Origin: Diphasiastrum complanatum | Taxonomy: Eukaryota; Streptophyta; Lycopodiopsida; Lycopodiales; Lycopodiaceae | Direction of reading: 5' to 3' | DNA length: 64,000 nucleotides | NCBI GenBank assembly: GCA_029204225.1 | Contig: CM055112.1 | Span: 23,284,996 to 23,348,995 of the forward strand | Shown here: positions 48,263 to 60,342 of the stretch, in pieces | How positions within the stretch are numbered: the first letter of the stretch is position 1 | Layout: each line of letters begins with the position of its first letter | Notes under the pieces: generated by a model | What the model saw: the letters and a program-made list of their open reading frames with translations, nothing else | The model's database searches: none | What the model was told of the DNA's origin: nothing | Position numbers and translations under genes: made by a program

Positions 48263-49167
48263 TTGTGAAGGGCAGACCTACGTGTTGCATAGCTTAATTT
48301 GCTTGCCACACAAATGTGACAGTCTGCAACATGCCTACATGACAAACATCAAGCCTATGTCATGCCTATATGACTTGCCACACAAGCCTATGATAGGCCT
48401 ATGTGGCTTGCCACATGACAAGTCCCAAGCCTACGTGATTTGTCTCATGACATGCCTACGCGGCTTGCCACATGGCAACTTGTGAGCCCCAACTCTCTCT
48501 CTAGGTCCACTCAAGCCTACGTGGTAGAGCTTGGTTGGCTTGCCACACAAGCCTATGGCAAGCCTATGTGGTAGCTTGCAACATGCTTGTGTGGCAGACA
48601 TAAGACCTATGCCATGCCTATGTGGCCTGCCACGCAAGCCTATGGTAGGCCTGCATGGCAACTTTCGAATCCACCTATATATGTCTCTCTAGGTCCACTC
48701 GAACCTACGTGGCAGAGTCCGGTTTGCTTGCCATACAAGCCTATGGTAGGCCTACAGGCTTGGCACATGGCAAACCTCAAGCTTGCATGATTTGCCATGT
48801 GGCTGACCTACATGGCTTGCCCCGTGGCAGTGTGCGATAGGCTTAGCAGATAGCAGACCACGTAGACAGAGTCTGGTTGGCTTGCCAGCCTATGATGGGC
48901 CTACGTGGCTTGCCACATGGCTAACTCCAAGTCTGCATGATTTTCCACGTGGCAGCCATATGTGATTGCCACTTGGCAGCATATGACATGCTTGGTAGAT
49001 AGCAGGCCTATGTGGCCTGTTACACAAGCCTATGGTAGGCCATGTGGCAAGCCACACAAGCCTATGGAAGGCATACGTGGCTTGCCACATGGCAGCTTTT
49101 GAGCCCCACCTCTTTCTCTCTCTAGGTCCACTCAGTCCCATGGGGAAGTATCACCCTCCATGGTTCT
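48263..49167. repeat. Palindrome-rich degenerate tandem array
   Basis: About 14 units built from CCTATGGTAGGCCTA, ACGTGGCTTGCCA and near-palindromic TTGCCACATGGCAA. Interspersed every few units is a CTCTCTCTAGGTCCACTC segment (three to four times). No coding. Confidence 0.85.
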
Positions 49168-49185
49168 CTACGTGGCCCCCCCCAA

Positions 49186-51800
49186 AGGATCCTTTTCTTA
49201 TAATTATGCAAATCCAACTGGCCAATGCCAATTACATATACCATGGATTCCAATAAGGTCTCAGATGTAGGAACATCAACTTAACATAGTCTTAGTTCAT
49301 ATTCAATGATCTTAATTCCATATCTAGCTTAACAAAAGCATAGAAATCTCTTCATCAGTCTCAATCGGTCCGACATGCAATCATGTTGGATCTTAGATTC
49401 TGTTCATGCAATCCAAATGGATCTTAAATTCTTGACATGCAATCATAGGGGTACTCATAGATTCTTTACATGCAATCATAAGGGTTCATAGTTTCTTGAC
49501 ATGCAATCATAAGGGTTCATAGATTCTTGACATGCAACAGTCATGAAGTATGGTCATTCGGCAATGCATGATGTGACATGCAAGCTTCAAATCTGACATG
49601 CAAGCTCTAAATCTGACATGCAAAGACAATAGGCCACTGATGGCATGACATGCAAGCTTCCAAACTGACATGCACTCAATAGCCAGCCATTTGCTCCAGC
49701 CATCTGACATGCAAGCTCTAGACCTGGCATGCATGGACAATAGGCCACTGATGCTATGGCATGCAAGCTCTAGATCTGATATGCAAAGACAATAGGCCAC
49801 TAATGCTATGACATGCATGCTTTACATCTAACACGCATAGACAATTGGCCACAGATACTATGACATGCAAAAGTACTGATCAACCATTCTGACATATGGG
49901 TAACAATTTCAAGAGCATACCATAGTTTTGAGAGAAGGTGAAAGTGAGAGAGGGAGAGAGAGAGTGTGTGTGTGTGTGTTTGTGTTGTGATGTGAGAGTG
50001 AGATAGAAATCCGAGGGTTTGAGCTCCAAATAGTCCTGCAATCACAAAATAACATAGTCTCCTTCAGGTGATGCCTCAATCCCCTTCTCCAGAGCACCTG
50101 TACACAACCAACAACAAAATGACATAGTTTGGATGCATCATCCCTCAATCCTCCTGGTAGAGGGGCGCATTTTCACTTATATAGAGAGTGGAGAGTCCTT
50201 CCAAAATGAGTGACGTGTCAAGTTCAAGTGCATGAGGTGTGAGGTGTGAGGAAGACTCCAATTTGACTTAGGGTGAAGTGGAGTGCATGGATGAGGTGTA
50301 TTAGTTAGAGAGGGTGAATGGGTGATGTGTATTAGCTTGGGAGAGTTATTATGGTGATTTGGCATAAGAAGAGAGAGTGTAGGAGGGCGCTCCATTCTAG
50401 GTGTCAAATTGCCTAGAATGCATGAGGAAAAGTAGGTGGGAGGTAGGTGGTACAAGGTTCCAACTTGACTTTTAATTACATATAATATTACATGGTTACA
50501 ACTTGGGAATTCACCCCCAAGTACAATCTTCCTAAGGAAGAGCCAAGGTATATGTCCATCTTGTATTCGCATAATGTCCATCAATTTTTAGGCCCTTTTT
50601 TCTAGAGGTTGTCCATCCTCAATCATGTTCATTGGCACTTATTTTTCAGAGGTTGCCCATCCTCAATCATGGTGGAACAAGTCACTAGGGTGGTCAGACT
50701 CTAAGTCTTGCCCTATTCTTTATAGACTCCTCTGAGCCTTCATTATAGACTTATAAATAAGCCTTCTTTATAGACTCTACTGAGCCTTCATTATAGACAT
50801 TGTCAAAAGCCTTCTTGTTTATTGTCTTTAAGCTTAGAAAGCTTATGGATTCGATTCTTGTTCTTCTGGCACTTTCTTGAGTACCTGCACATACCCTCAA
50901 AGAGAGATCAGTCCTTAAGCCCAGAGGGCTTCTTATTCTTGTTCAGATTCATCAGGTACGTTCATGTGTACCTGCACATCCCTTCAAAAAAAAAATCAGT
51001 GTTCAAACTACCATCAAACATGGTTCATAGAAGATTCTTAGTTCTACAGGTGTCAATGCATGTTACTCAATTCATTAAAAAAATAAATTCATACAATATC
51101 CTAAAAGAATATTGATCATTGATAATTCTATATCATCAAAGTCTATTTGGATTGGAAGCTGGGAAAGTCTTTATTACTTAGGAGCAGTTTGTCTCTACAA
51201 ATTACACCCCTTGCATAAAGCGTTGTCCTCAACAAAAATTCTCAACTAAGAGTCTTAAATCTGTTAAAAATTTCTAGATATTCTGATACCAAACTGTGTT
51301 TATGTTAATTTCTTTCTCTCAGTTTTGATCTTATATGTAAGATCAGCTTTGGGTAAAGAGTCTTTTCTTCCTTGATCTAGCCCAGATCTCTTAATCTATG
51401 AAATCAGATTTGCTTACTGAATCTATCTCAGGTAGATCCAATCATTTCATTTTCATCCTGGGCTTTAAATTGCTCAAAAACAATTTCATAGTAAATTGTT
51501 TCTTTGAAGATTCAGTAATGAGATAGGGTAAAGAGGTATTAAAGTTTTCAGTCCCCATTCCTTCTTAGTATGTTGCCATACTAGTCATGGTTTTACATAA
51601 TGTCTTAGGAGGTTGAACTTCCTATTCATAATTTCAAAAGATGCTTGAAATCTAGGTCCATCTTAATTCAAGAAATTATTCTAAGAAGCAATACTTCTAT
51701 ACTCTAAACATGACCTTCTAGTTCTCCGTAAGTAGGCTTCCAGTGTTTTGTGGTCATCTAGTTCTTCATCATGCCTAGCAGGTGTCTTGGTCTTCTTGAT
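49186..51800. repeat. 2.6-kb direct repeat, copy 1
   Basis: Matches 52151-54756 almost without interruption. Both copies begin next to a C run and an AAGGAT(C/T)CTTTTC. Inside are an array of GACATGCAAGCTCTAGA-type units (49498-49870), a GT run, a minus-strand TATA-like TATATAAGTG (about 50180) with mRNA-like sequence, and AT-rich non-coding DNA. No transposon protein is recognised. It may be two copies of one element or a very long LTR pair. Confidence 0.88.
49498..49870. repeat. GACATGCAA short-unit array (copy 1)
   Basis: About twenty GACATGCAA motifs in composite units of about 52-56 bp with GACAATAGGCCACTGATG. The equivalent in copy 2 is 52465-52820. Confidence 0.85.
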
Positions 51801-52150
51801 CTTTTCCAAGCAGTTCTTGCTTTTTGAAGCACAAGGCCTCTTAAACATCGGGTGGAGCTTGGTATTCTTCTACATGCATAAACATACAAGGTCTTCATAT
51901 CAAGTTCATGACAAATTCATCCATAGCTCTGATACCAAAACTGTGAACTCGAGGGTGAAGGCATGTTCTAAGTTCTTAAAGGCCAAAAGAACTAATTGGC
52001 TTTTCATTCACATAAGCTAGTCTCAAATCAACTTAATGAAAATCAACTAAGATTTTAAATCAAAATTTGAAAAACAATTGCATCACATAGATTCATTCAC
52101 ACAATAGCAGAAGCACTGAGGAGTCAAGATGGGGAAACCCCCCCCGCCGA
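51801..52150 (-). other. Spacer between direct repeats, with a tRNA-Met-type primer site
   Basis: The minus strand carries TTTTGGTATCAGAGC at about 51931-51945, an excellent copia-type primer site. On its right (upstream on the minus strand) is LTR-like sequence. A C run (52139-52147) marks the start of copy 2. A weaker version (TTTGGTATCAGA) lies inside each copy near 51288 and 54243. Confidence 0.55.
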
Positions 52151-52908
52151 AGGATTCTTTTCTTATCATTATGCAAATCCAATTGGCCAATGCCAATTAC
52201 ATATACCATGGATTCCAATAGGGTCTCAGATCTAGGAACATCAACTTAACATAGTCTTAGTACATATTCAATGATCTTAATTTCATATCTAGCTTAACAA
52301 AAGCATAGAAATCTCTTCATCACTCTCAATCGTTCCGACATACAATCATGTTGGATCTTTGATTCTATTCATGCAATCCAAATGGATCTTAGATTCTTGA
52401 CATGCAATCATAGAGGTTCATAGATTCTTTACATGCAATCATAAGGGTTTATAGATTCTTGACATGCAATCATAAGGGTTCATAGATTCTTGACATGCAA
52501 CAGTCATTAAGTGACATGCACGGTCATTCGGCAATGCATGATGTGACATGCAAGCTTCAAATCTGACATGCAAGCTCTAAATCTGACATGCAAAGACAAT
52601 AGGCCACTAATGGCATGACATGCAACCTTCCAAACTAACATGCAAACTTTAGATCTGACATGCAAGCTCTAGACCTGACATGCATGGACAATAGGCCACT
52701 GATGCTATGACATGCAAGCTCTAGATCTGACATGCAAAGACAATAGGCCACTGATGCTATGACATGCATGCTCTACATCTGACATGCATAGACAATTGGC
52801 CACAGATACTATGACATGCAAAAGTACTGATCAGCCATTCTGACATATGGGTAACAGTTTCAAGAGCATACAATAGTTTCGAGAGAAGGTGAAAGTGAGA
52901 GAGAGAGA

Positions 52909-52939
<31 letters not shown>

Positions 52940-54756
52940 TTTGTGTTGTGATGTGAGAGTGAGATAGAAATCCGAGGGTTTGAGCTCCAAATAATCCTAC
53001 AATCACAAAATAACATAGTCTCCTTGAGGTGATGCCTCAATCCTCTTCTCCAAAACACCTGTACACAACCAACAACAAAATGACAGAGTTTGGATGCATC
53101 ATCCCTCAATCCTCCGGTAGAGGGGCGCATTTTCACTTATATAGACAGTGGAGAGTCCTTCCAAAATGAGTGAGGTGTCAAGTGCAAGTGCATGAGGTGT
53201 GAGGAAGACTCTAATTTGACTTAGGGTGAAGTGGAGTGCATGGATGAGGTGTATTAGTTAGAGAGGGTGATTGGGTGATGTGTATTAGCTTGGGAGAGTT
53301 ATTATGGTGATTTGGCATAAGAAGAGAGAGTGTAGGAGGGCGTCCCATTCTAGGTGTCAAATTGCCTAGAATGCATGAGGAAAAGTAGGTGGGAGGTAGG
53401 TGGTACAAGGTTCCAACTTGACTTTTAATTACATATAATATTACATGGTTACAACTTGGGAATTCACCCAAGTGCAATCTTCCTAAGAAAGAGCCAAGGT
53501 ATATGTCCATCTTGTATTTGCATAATGTCCATCAATTCCTAGGCCCTTTTTTCTAGAGGTTGCCCATCCTTAATCATGTTCATTGGCACTTATTTTCCAG
53601 AGGTTGCCCATCCTCAATCATGGTGGAACAAGTCACTAGGGTGATCAGACCCTAAGTCTTGTCCTGTTCTTTATAGACATCTCTGAGCCTTCATTATAGA
53701 CTTATAAATAAGCCTTCTTTATAGACTCTACTGAGCCTTCATTATAGACATTGTCAAAAGCCTTCTTGTTTACTGTCTTTAAGCTTAGAAAGCTTCTGGA
53801 TTCGATTCTTGTTCTTCTGGCACTTTCTTGAGTACCTACAAATACCCTCAAAGAGAGATCAGTCCTTAAGCCCAGAGGACTTCTTATTCTTGTTCAAATT
53901 CATCAGGTACGTTCATGTGTACCTGCACATCCCTTCAAAGAAAAGGTCAGTGTTCAAACTACCATCAAACATGGTTCATAGAAGATTCTTAGTTCTACAG
54001 GTGTCAATGTCTGTTACTGAATTCATTAAAAAAATAAATTCATACAATATCCTAAAAGAATATTGATCATTGATAATTCTATATCATCGAAGTCTATCTG
54101 GGTTGGAAGTTGGGAAAGTCTTTATTACTTAGGAGCAATTTGTCTCTACAAATTACACCCCTCCAACGCATAAAGCGTTGTCCTCAACGAAAATTTCTCA
54201 ACTAAGAGTCTTAAATCTGTTAAAAATTTCTAGATATTCTGATACCAAACTGTGTTTATGTTAATTTCTTTCTCTCAGTTTTGATCTTATATGTAAGATC
54301 AGCTTTGGGTAAAGAGTCTTTTCTTCCTTGATCTAGCCCAGATCTCTTAATCTATGAAATCAGATTTGCTTACTGAATCTATCTCAGGTAGATCGAATCA
54401 TTTCATTTTCATCCTAGGCTTTAGATTGCTCAAAAACAATTTCATAGTAAATTGTTTCTTTGGGGATTCAGGAATGAGATAGGATAAAGAGGTCTTAAAG
54501 TTTTCAGTCCCCATTCCTTCTTAGTATGTTGCCATACTAGTCATGGTTTTACATAATGTCTTAGGAGGTTTAACTTCCTATTCATGATTTCAAAAGATGC
54601 TTGAAATCTGGGTCCATCTTAATTCAAGAAATTATTCTAAGAAGCAATATTTCTATACTCTAAACATGACCTTCTAGTTCTCCGCAAGTAGGCTTCCAGT
54701 GTTTCGTGGTCATCTGATTCTTCGTCATGCCTAGTAGGTGTCTTGGTCTTCTTGAT
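52151..54756. repeat. 2.6-kb direct repeat, copy 2
   Basis: The second copy, only about 9 bp different in length from copy 1, with scattered substitutions and small gaps. Its right edge (CTTCTTGAT) is abrupt; the sequence then differs completely from what follows copy 1. Confidence 0.88.
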
Positions 54757-55204
54757 CGCCAATTTTCCTATCTATCGATCCTCCCAAAAAGCCCCTCAAA
54801 TTTTTTTGTTGCTGCAGATTGGCGCTAAACACACTGGTAGCAAAACCCTGAAGCAGCCCATCTGATCCATTGAACATGATCCTTGGCGTCAGCCTTATAC
54901 ACCCCCAGCGATGCAGCTTCCTGTCATCTTCTGCTGGCTTATGATCACCATGCACACTTTTGGGAGAAGCCTCTATTTGTTTCGTCAATCCTAACTCCAT
55001 CGCAACGGAAATCACAGAGAACAGAGAAAGAAGGAAAGTTGTGAGGCCAACAAACGCCTGTGTATTTTGGAGGCTGTATTTTAGAGGCTATATTTTTTTA
55101 AAACATTTTTTTAGCCTTTCTCTTTGCAAAAACGCGACATTTCTCACGGGTAGAGCGTGACATTTTTGGCAGCACTGGGTTAATTTTTTGACAGCAACCC
55201 TTAC
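54757..55204 (-). other. Unknown minus-strand frame and flank
   Basis: A 94-codon minus-strand frame (54731-55015; MELGLTKQIEASP, LTPRIMFNGSDGLLQGF) runs into the repeat end. It is unrecognised, with moderately protein-like composition; it may be a captured exon. Confidence 0.25.
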
Positions 55205-55224
55205 ACTCTCTCTCTCTCTCTCAA

Positions 55225-55259
<35 letters not shown>

Positions 55260-55443
55260 TATACATACATACATACATACATATACATATGTATATATAT
55301 ACATATACTTATATGTATGTATATGTATGTATATGTATATGTTTATATATCTATGTATGTATGTATATGTGTGTATGTATGTATATGTATATGTATGTAT
55401 GTATGTATATGTGTGTGTGTGTATGTATGTATATATATATATA
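55205..55443. repeat. CT, TA and TA/TG/CA composite microsatellite
   Basis: CT run, TA run (55226-55250), then interleaved TACATA and TATGTA blocks that can pair with each other. It ends at hairpin copy 3. Confidence 0.95.
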
Positions 55444-55837
55444 CTTGTAAAGAGTGCCCGTTGTTGACGGGCAATGGAGGCCGACCTTCATAGAAATGCA
55501 TTTTTATTTCCACCTTTCTCGTGGAAAGTCTGATAATTTAAAAAAAAAAAATACAACACCCTTCAAATTTTTGATAATGAGAGTCTCATTTGTTTAACAC
55601 CTTTCACCATGAAAGTATGTACATGCACTTCAAAATACTATGTGTGTTGGTAAAGGATAATTTGAATTTGGAGTGGGGCCCTTAGATGCATGCATAGGGA
55701 GGAGGGCCATGCATCCTTTTCCCCATGCATGCATCCTCCTCCCCAAGTTTTTTAGTTAGAAAAATCTCATGCATGGGTGAGGGGAGGAGCATGCATGGTG
55801 CACCCATACCCATGCACAAAAGTGTACATAAGTTTAT
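55444..55837 (-). mobile_element. Complete hairpin/TA element, minus-strand copy (copy 3)
   Basis: On the minus strand the body starts next to a TA run (55850-55917), runs about 350 bp with no coding, and ends with the conserved CGGCCTCCATT, hairpin GCCCGTCAACAACGGGC (55456-55472), ACTCTTTACAAG, and a TA run. Both ends therefore sit in TA microsatellite. It is inverted relative to 47921-48262, 7.2 kb away. Confidence 0.65.
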
Positions 55838-55846
55838 ATCTATCTA

Positions 55847-55849
<3 letters not shown>

Positions 55850-55917
<68 letters not shown>
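55850..55917. repeat. (TA)n microsatellite
   Basis: A pure TA run bordering the start of the copy 3 element, preceded by TATCTATCTA. Confidence 0.97.
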
Positions 55918-55921
<4 letters not shown>

Positions 55922-57007
55922 TTGCGCAAACAAATAGAGTTGGCGTTTATATCTTGATGTTTCCACTCAATAAATGTTTACTTTTAATTGAGAATTCATG
56001 AAATTTTACTAAACCAGCTCAAATTACATCATGTCCTAGTGTTCAAATTTCTACCACCTTTTATGCATAGGTAGTTTCCATTTGCTGTATGACAGCCATG
56101 TCCACACGTGAGAACAATGCCTAGTATTTTTGCCATATAGGATGCTATTGTTACATTTTCCACCAACAAAATTATGGGCTAGTGCATGTCTTTAAATTTT
56201 CCACGTGATTCAAAAGCCCAAAAATTTGTATGGGATGCTAATATTAGATATAAACAAAAGCTTCCAACCTTGTTTTAAACAACTATGTAGGTATCTTTAC
56301 AATAGGTACAAATTACAAAGTATGCATGTCTAATCCTTTGAAAAATCCATATGATATGTGATATTTGTGATCAATATTTGTTTGAGATTTGAAATGTAGA
56401 TTTCATTGTTGTTAGTTAGCAAATGAACTTGGAATTTGAAATAATTTGATTCACAACTAATGCGACTATGATTTTGTATTTCCAAAATTTTGTTGACCAA
56501 TATAAGCAAAATGGATCATAATTTATGTGTTGCAAAATTCATGTTCATGATGTATTCAAAATACACATCTATAGAATGAATGTTTGCATGGTAGGTTTTA
56601 AATTTTTCATTTGAGAGAAGAAGTTTATGCCACCACAATGCATCTTCTTGGATTTTGTAAATTTTTGTGATATTTGTGATATCTTCCCATGACCTAGCAA
56701 AACTCTCTCCAAAATATGTGCCCAATACCATAAAAATATACATTTTGAAAAAATCCTTAAATCTGTGTCCAGACCATATACCAACTGCCTGTAGAGTGCC
56801 TTGCATGAAAAAAACTCAATGAACTGGAAGAACAATTAGTTGCACCCAAAATTGCTTTTCTCCAGCTAAAAGATCAGACAACTAGGTGTAACAAGAAGTA
56901 TTGTCAAATGTTGTTGCAAATCTTGAAAAAATTCAAACTATGCTTTCTCGCATAATAGATGAAGAAGCATCTGAGGAAAAAAAAAACTCGAGTACAAATC
57001 AAATTCT
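55918..57007. other. No defined gene
   Basis: AT-rich. Between 56820 and 57000 a plus-strand stretch (NVVANLEKIQTMLSRIIDEEASEEKKN) reads like an amphipathic coding segment and could belong with the next frame. Confidence 0.35.
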
Positions 57008-57415
57008 GTGATGGGACAAGTTCAACCTCTACAGATTATGATTTACTTGTTTCATTTGTCCCAAACCTTATATGCTACAATAAATGTACAAGGGGACCCA
57101 ACTTGGATATCACACCACCAAACTATGCATCCATACACTTGTTTCCAAAAACAATCCATTTTTTCTACACTTGATCCGAATGATGAGGACCCCATTGAAA
57201 CTGACAAAATTGTGTATCCATTTCATTGTACAAAACACATCGTCGATTATGAAATTACATACAAGGCCATCGCACCTTGTGAAAAACACAATCTTGTTAG
57301 CCTATTCCAAGATATAAATGTAGAAGAGCTAAACTTTTCAACTCTATATTTCAGACACCCAAGACAAACGCCAGTGAATGCTTTTTCCACATACCAAGCT
57401 TTTGACAAATGGTAA
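57008..57415 (+). CDS. Hypothetical ORF, unrecognised
   Basis: A 135-codon plus-strand frame with balanced composition (TLDPNDEDPIETDKIVYPFHCTKHI, NLVSLFQDINVEELNFSTLYFRHP). It has no family motif that I recognise. It could be a pseudogene fragment of a host-like ORF; its sequence style is similar to the fragments at 23.4 and 25.4 kb. Start and splice sites are not resolved. Confidence 0.3.
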   Translation: MMGQVQPLQIMIYLFHLSQTLYATINVQGDPTWISHHQTMHPYTCFQKQSIFSTLDPNDEDPIETDKIVYPFHCTKHIVDYEITYKAIAPCEKHNLVSLFQDINVEELNFSTLYFRHPRQTPVNAFSTYQAFDKW

Positions 57416-57972
57416 TTACAACACTACAAACATACATTTGCTCAACATACCATGAACATATTTTTTGAAGTGCTAAAAATCATTATACACCAATTACACA
57501 CAATTTCAAGCAACAAGATTTATCTAAAAAAAAATACATAATTTCAAGCAACAAGAAAAAGACTTTAAACCCTCTATTTAACTTGAGAACATGTTCCTTG
57601 TTAGTAACAGCACCCTTGGCAAAACAAGTTACAAATTTAGATGTGATGATTAAATAGCATAAACTAAAGAGTAGGCCAAGTCAATAACCATAACTTTGTC
57701 CATATTGATAACCTTGGCAAATCAAATTACAGATTTGGATGTCTTATTTAAAGAGCCTCAATTAAAGAGGAAGTTAAGGCTACTAAGATGGTGAAGTCAT
57801 GAAAGCTTTGTGATTGCAAGACACTTTTCATCCAAATCACAATACACATATGATACTATTCTATTTTATATCAGTTGATTTTTTTTCTTCCTGTAACAAC
57901 TTGATCAAAGCACATTTCATCAACTAATTTACAATTCATATATTCGATAGTCCATTTTTGTTTTCTATCATC

Positions 57973-58150
57973 CAAGGGTTGGCTCACTTGGTCAGCTTGG
58001 CGTCCAAAGTTTCTTTGGTCCCAAGTTCAAGCCTCCCTTGAAACCAAGATGCATCGTTTTCTAATGTTTCAAATGTCTCGCATATATTTACCAAGTGGAG
58101 TGCCCTTCATCTAGGAATACTTTTGATTGATTATTAATTTGAACGAATCT
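57973..58150 (+). repeat. Possible tRNA-derived SINE
   Basis: A box-A-like TTGGCTCACTTGG (57979-57991) is followed 34 bases later by a B-box-like GTTCAAGCC (58025-58033), the internal pol III promoter layout of tRNA-derived SINEs. The tail boundary is unclear. Confidence 0.35.
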
Positions 58151-60342
58151 AAGCATTTTTGAATTCCATAATGGATGTCCATTGCTATTTTCTAAATCCA
58201 AATAGACAATATTCTTAATTTGAAGTTCATTTAGATTACCACACCATTTCATTTTGATAGCTTTTATAGTTTGTCTATTTTTTCTTTAGCCCAAATAGAT
58301 CTTGTATCCTTTGCCTTGCACAAGCTGCAAAAAATCATTCCAATTTAAAAAAAAATAAAGATGTAAGGCAACAATTTGATTTTATTTTTTAATCCAATGT
58401 TCATCCCAATGCAAGTTAATACGCAATCTCTTGATGTGTATAGAGTATAAACTCCAAATCTTATTTTTAATTTATATATTTGTTGATTAATGTATTAGCA
58501 TATACAATTTTTGGGTGAGTTGTAGTTACTATTTGGGTTTGTATCAAGAGTGCCATGTCATTAACATATATTGTTTTAGTACCAAATGTTTGAGGTAATC
58601 AATGATTTAGATTAGCCATATAAAGTGTCTTGTAGATCAAGTTATGAGGTGTACTAAAAGAAAGACAAAAAAAAGTGCACCAATTAATAGATTTATGTAG
58701 TTTGAGTAAGCAATCATTTAGATATGATCGTGTGATCTTTGGTAAGTTGGTTGGCAATTTAATCTTTAGATGGGTAAGTCTTCATTTTTGAAAGTTATGG
58801 ATGGCTATGCTTCTTGGTATTTTTAACCCAGGACATTATAGAGAATAGAACCTGGTTAGATTGAGCCAAACTCAAGCACAATATACCAACTCACCATGTG
58901 GGAGAAAAAAGGTTATGAATATGGAAAAACATTAATTAACAATCTTTTTTGTGCAAAAATTAGATTTGAAAATGTGACATTTCATAAGCTCATTCATGCC
59001 TATGTGCATGTTTTTGTCCAAAGGATACATGAAAAGAATTTGACAAAATGATCGAAAAGACGTGCTACAATCAAATGTGTGACTAAGTTCAATATCCATT
59101 GATTTGAAAAGACCCAAGTAACTAAAATATTTTGACAGTTCAACCAATGACAATTGTAAGCATTAATTATATATTATATAGTCATTATATACAATAATTT
59201 TAAGGTTAGACCTAAAGTCCATAAAATTATACTTGGGATGTCACAACGATTGTGTGGATTGTTCTTAGAAAAACTTTATTGGAAGGTTTTCGAATAAATT
59301 TGTTACTTCGATCTAAATTCTAGCATGGTCTTCTTTCACGAAATTTACTTTTTTTGATATTTTGGCTTTTGTTTTTCTATCTTAAAACTTATCAGCTTGA
59401 AGTGAAACCATGAGTCACTAGCTCAAGGTGCTGGTTTCATTAGGAGAGCAGGTTGATATGAAGGATGTAATCTGATTATGTCGGTGAAACCATGGAACCT
59501 CCTGTAACAAATGTAGTAATAGTGAGGGCTTTTCAAGGGTATCATATCATCTTATCCTTGAACTAGTTGATTGGTAGGTGTGAGTAGGATCTCCAAGGTT
59601 TACATGATTCGGTAGATGGAGATGTATTTATATCCCACAACCAAGGCATCTACTTATGGTTTCTTATCAACAAAAATCTATGTTCTTTGTGTTTTACAAG
59701 CACCTATGACTGTATCATGAATCAACGAAGAAGTGTGTTGTGCTGTGTCTGGGATCACTTCCTCTCTAGAACTCTGTTTATATCTCTCAAGTAGTGCAGC
59801 ATATTCCATACACTTCCGATGTTGAATTCCCAGAACGTATCAAAGCATCTTCTTCTGCATGCTTGATCTCCGAATCTGATATTTTCTAACATTTGATACT
59901 TCAAACTTTTAAAACTTCAGCTACTGAGAATGTAACTATAAACTCCCAGCTCAAATGAAGATTAAATAACAGAAATTTTCCTACTTATTTTATGCTGGTA
60001 CCATTCACTGATGGCAACCAATAACTGAGAACCAAAATATTTACTAAAGGTTCATTCTAAAGAAATCACATTAGCAGATAGTCTCAATCAACATGCACAA
60101 CACAAGACTATCCATTTCAAACATGGCATTTAAATCGCTCAAAGGTCCAAATTTGGTAGCAACACCATCTCTGGATACAGTCAACTTGGGCACTAATAAG
60201 TTTTACTGCACGACAGCACAACACAGTTATATTTTAGATGAATCATGTAGGCAGAAGAAAGAATGTACTAAAAGAGCACTGTCATAGAGGTTGAAGATTG
60301 CTAACTACCACATTAAGTGACAAGATTTGGTTGCACTAGAAG
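58151..60342. other. Intergenic, no gene seen; 3' flank of the 14-3-3 gene
   Basis: AT-rich DNA with short frames only. The part next to 60343 should hold the 3' untranslated region of the 14-3-3 gene. Confidence 0.5.

Noticed and set aside
49498-49870. Regular short repeats resembling a CRISPR array
   Set aside because: Units vary in length, there are no unique equal-size spacers, no cas genes, and the genome is a plant one.
51286-51300. TTTGGTATCAGA on the minus strand as the primer site of a full LTR element
   Set aside because: It occurs in both 2.6-kb repeats without an adjacent LTR end and departs from the consensus after ATCAGA. The spacer site near 51931 is a better match.
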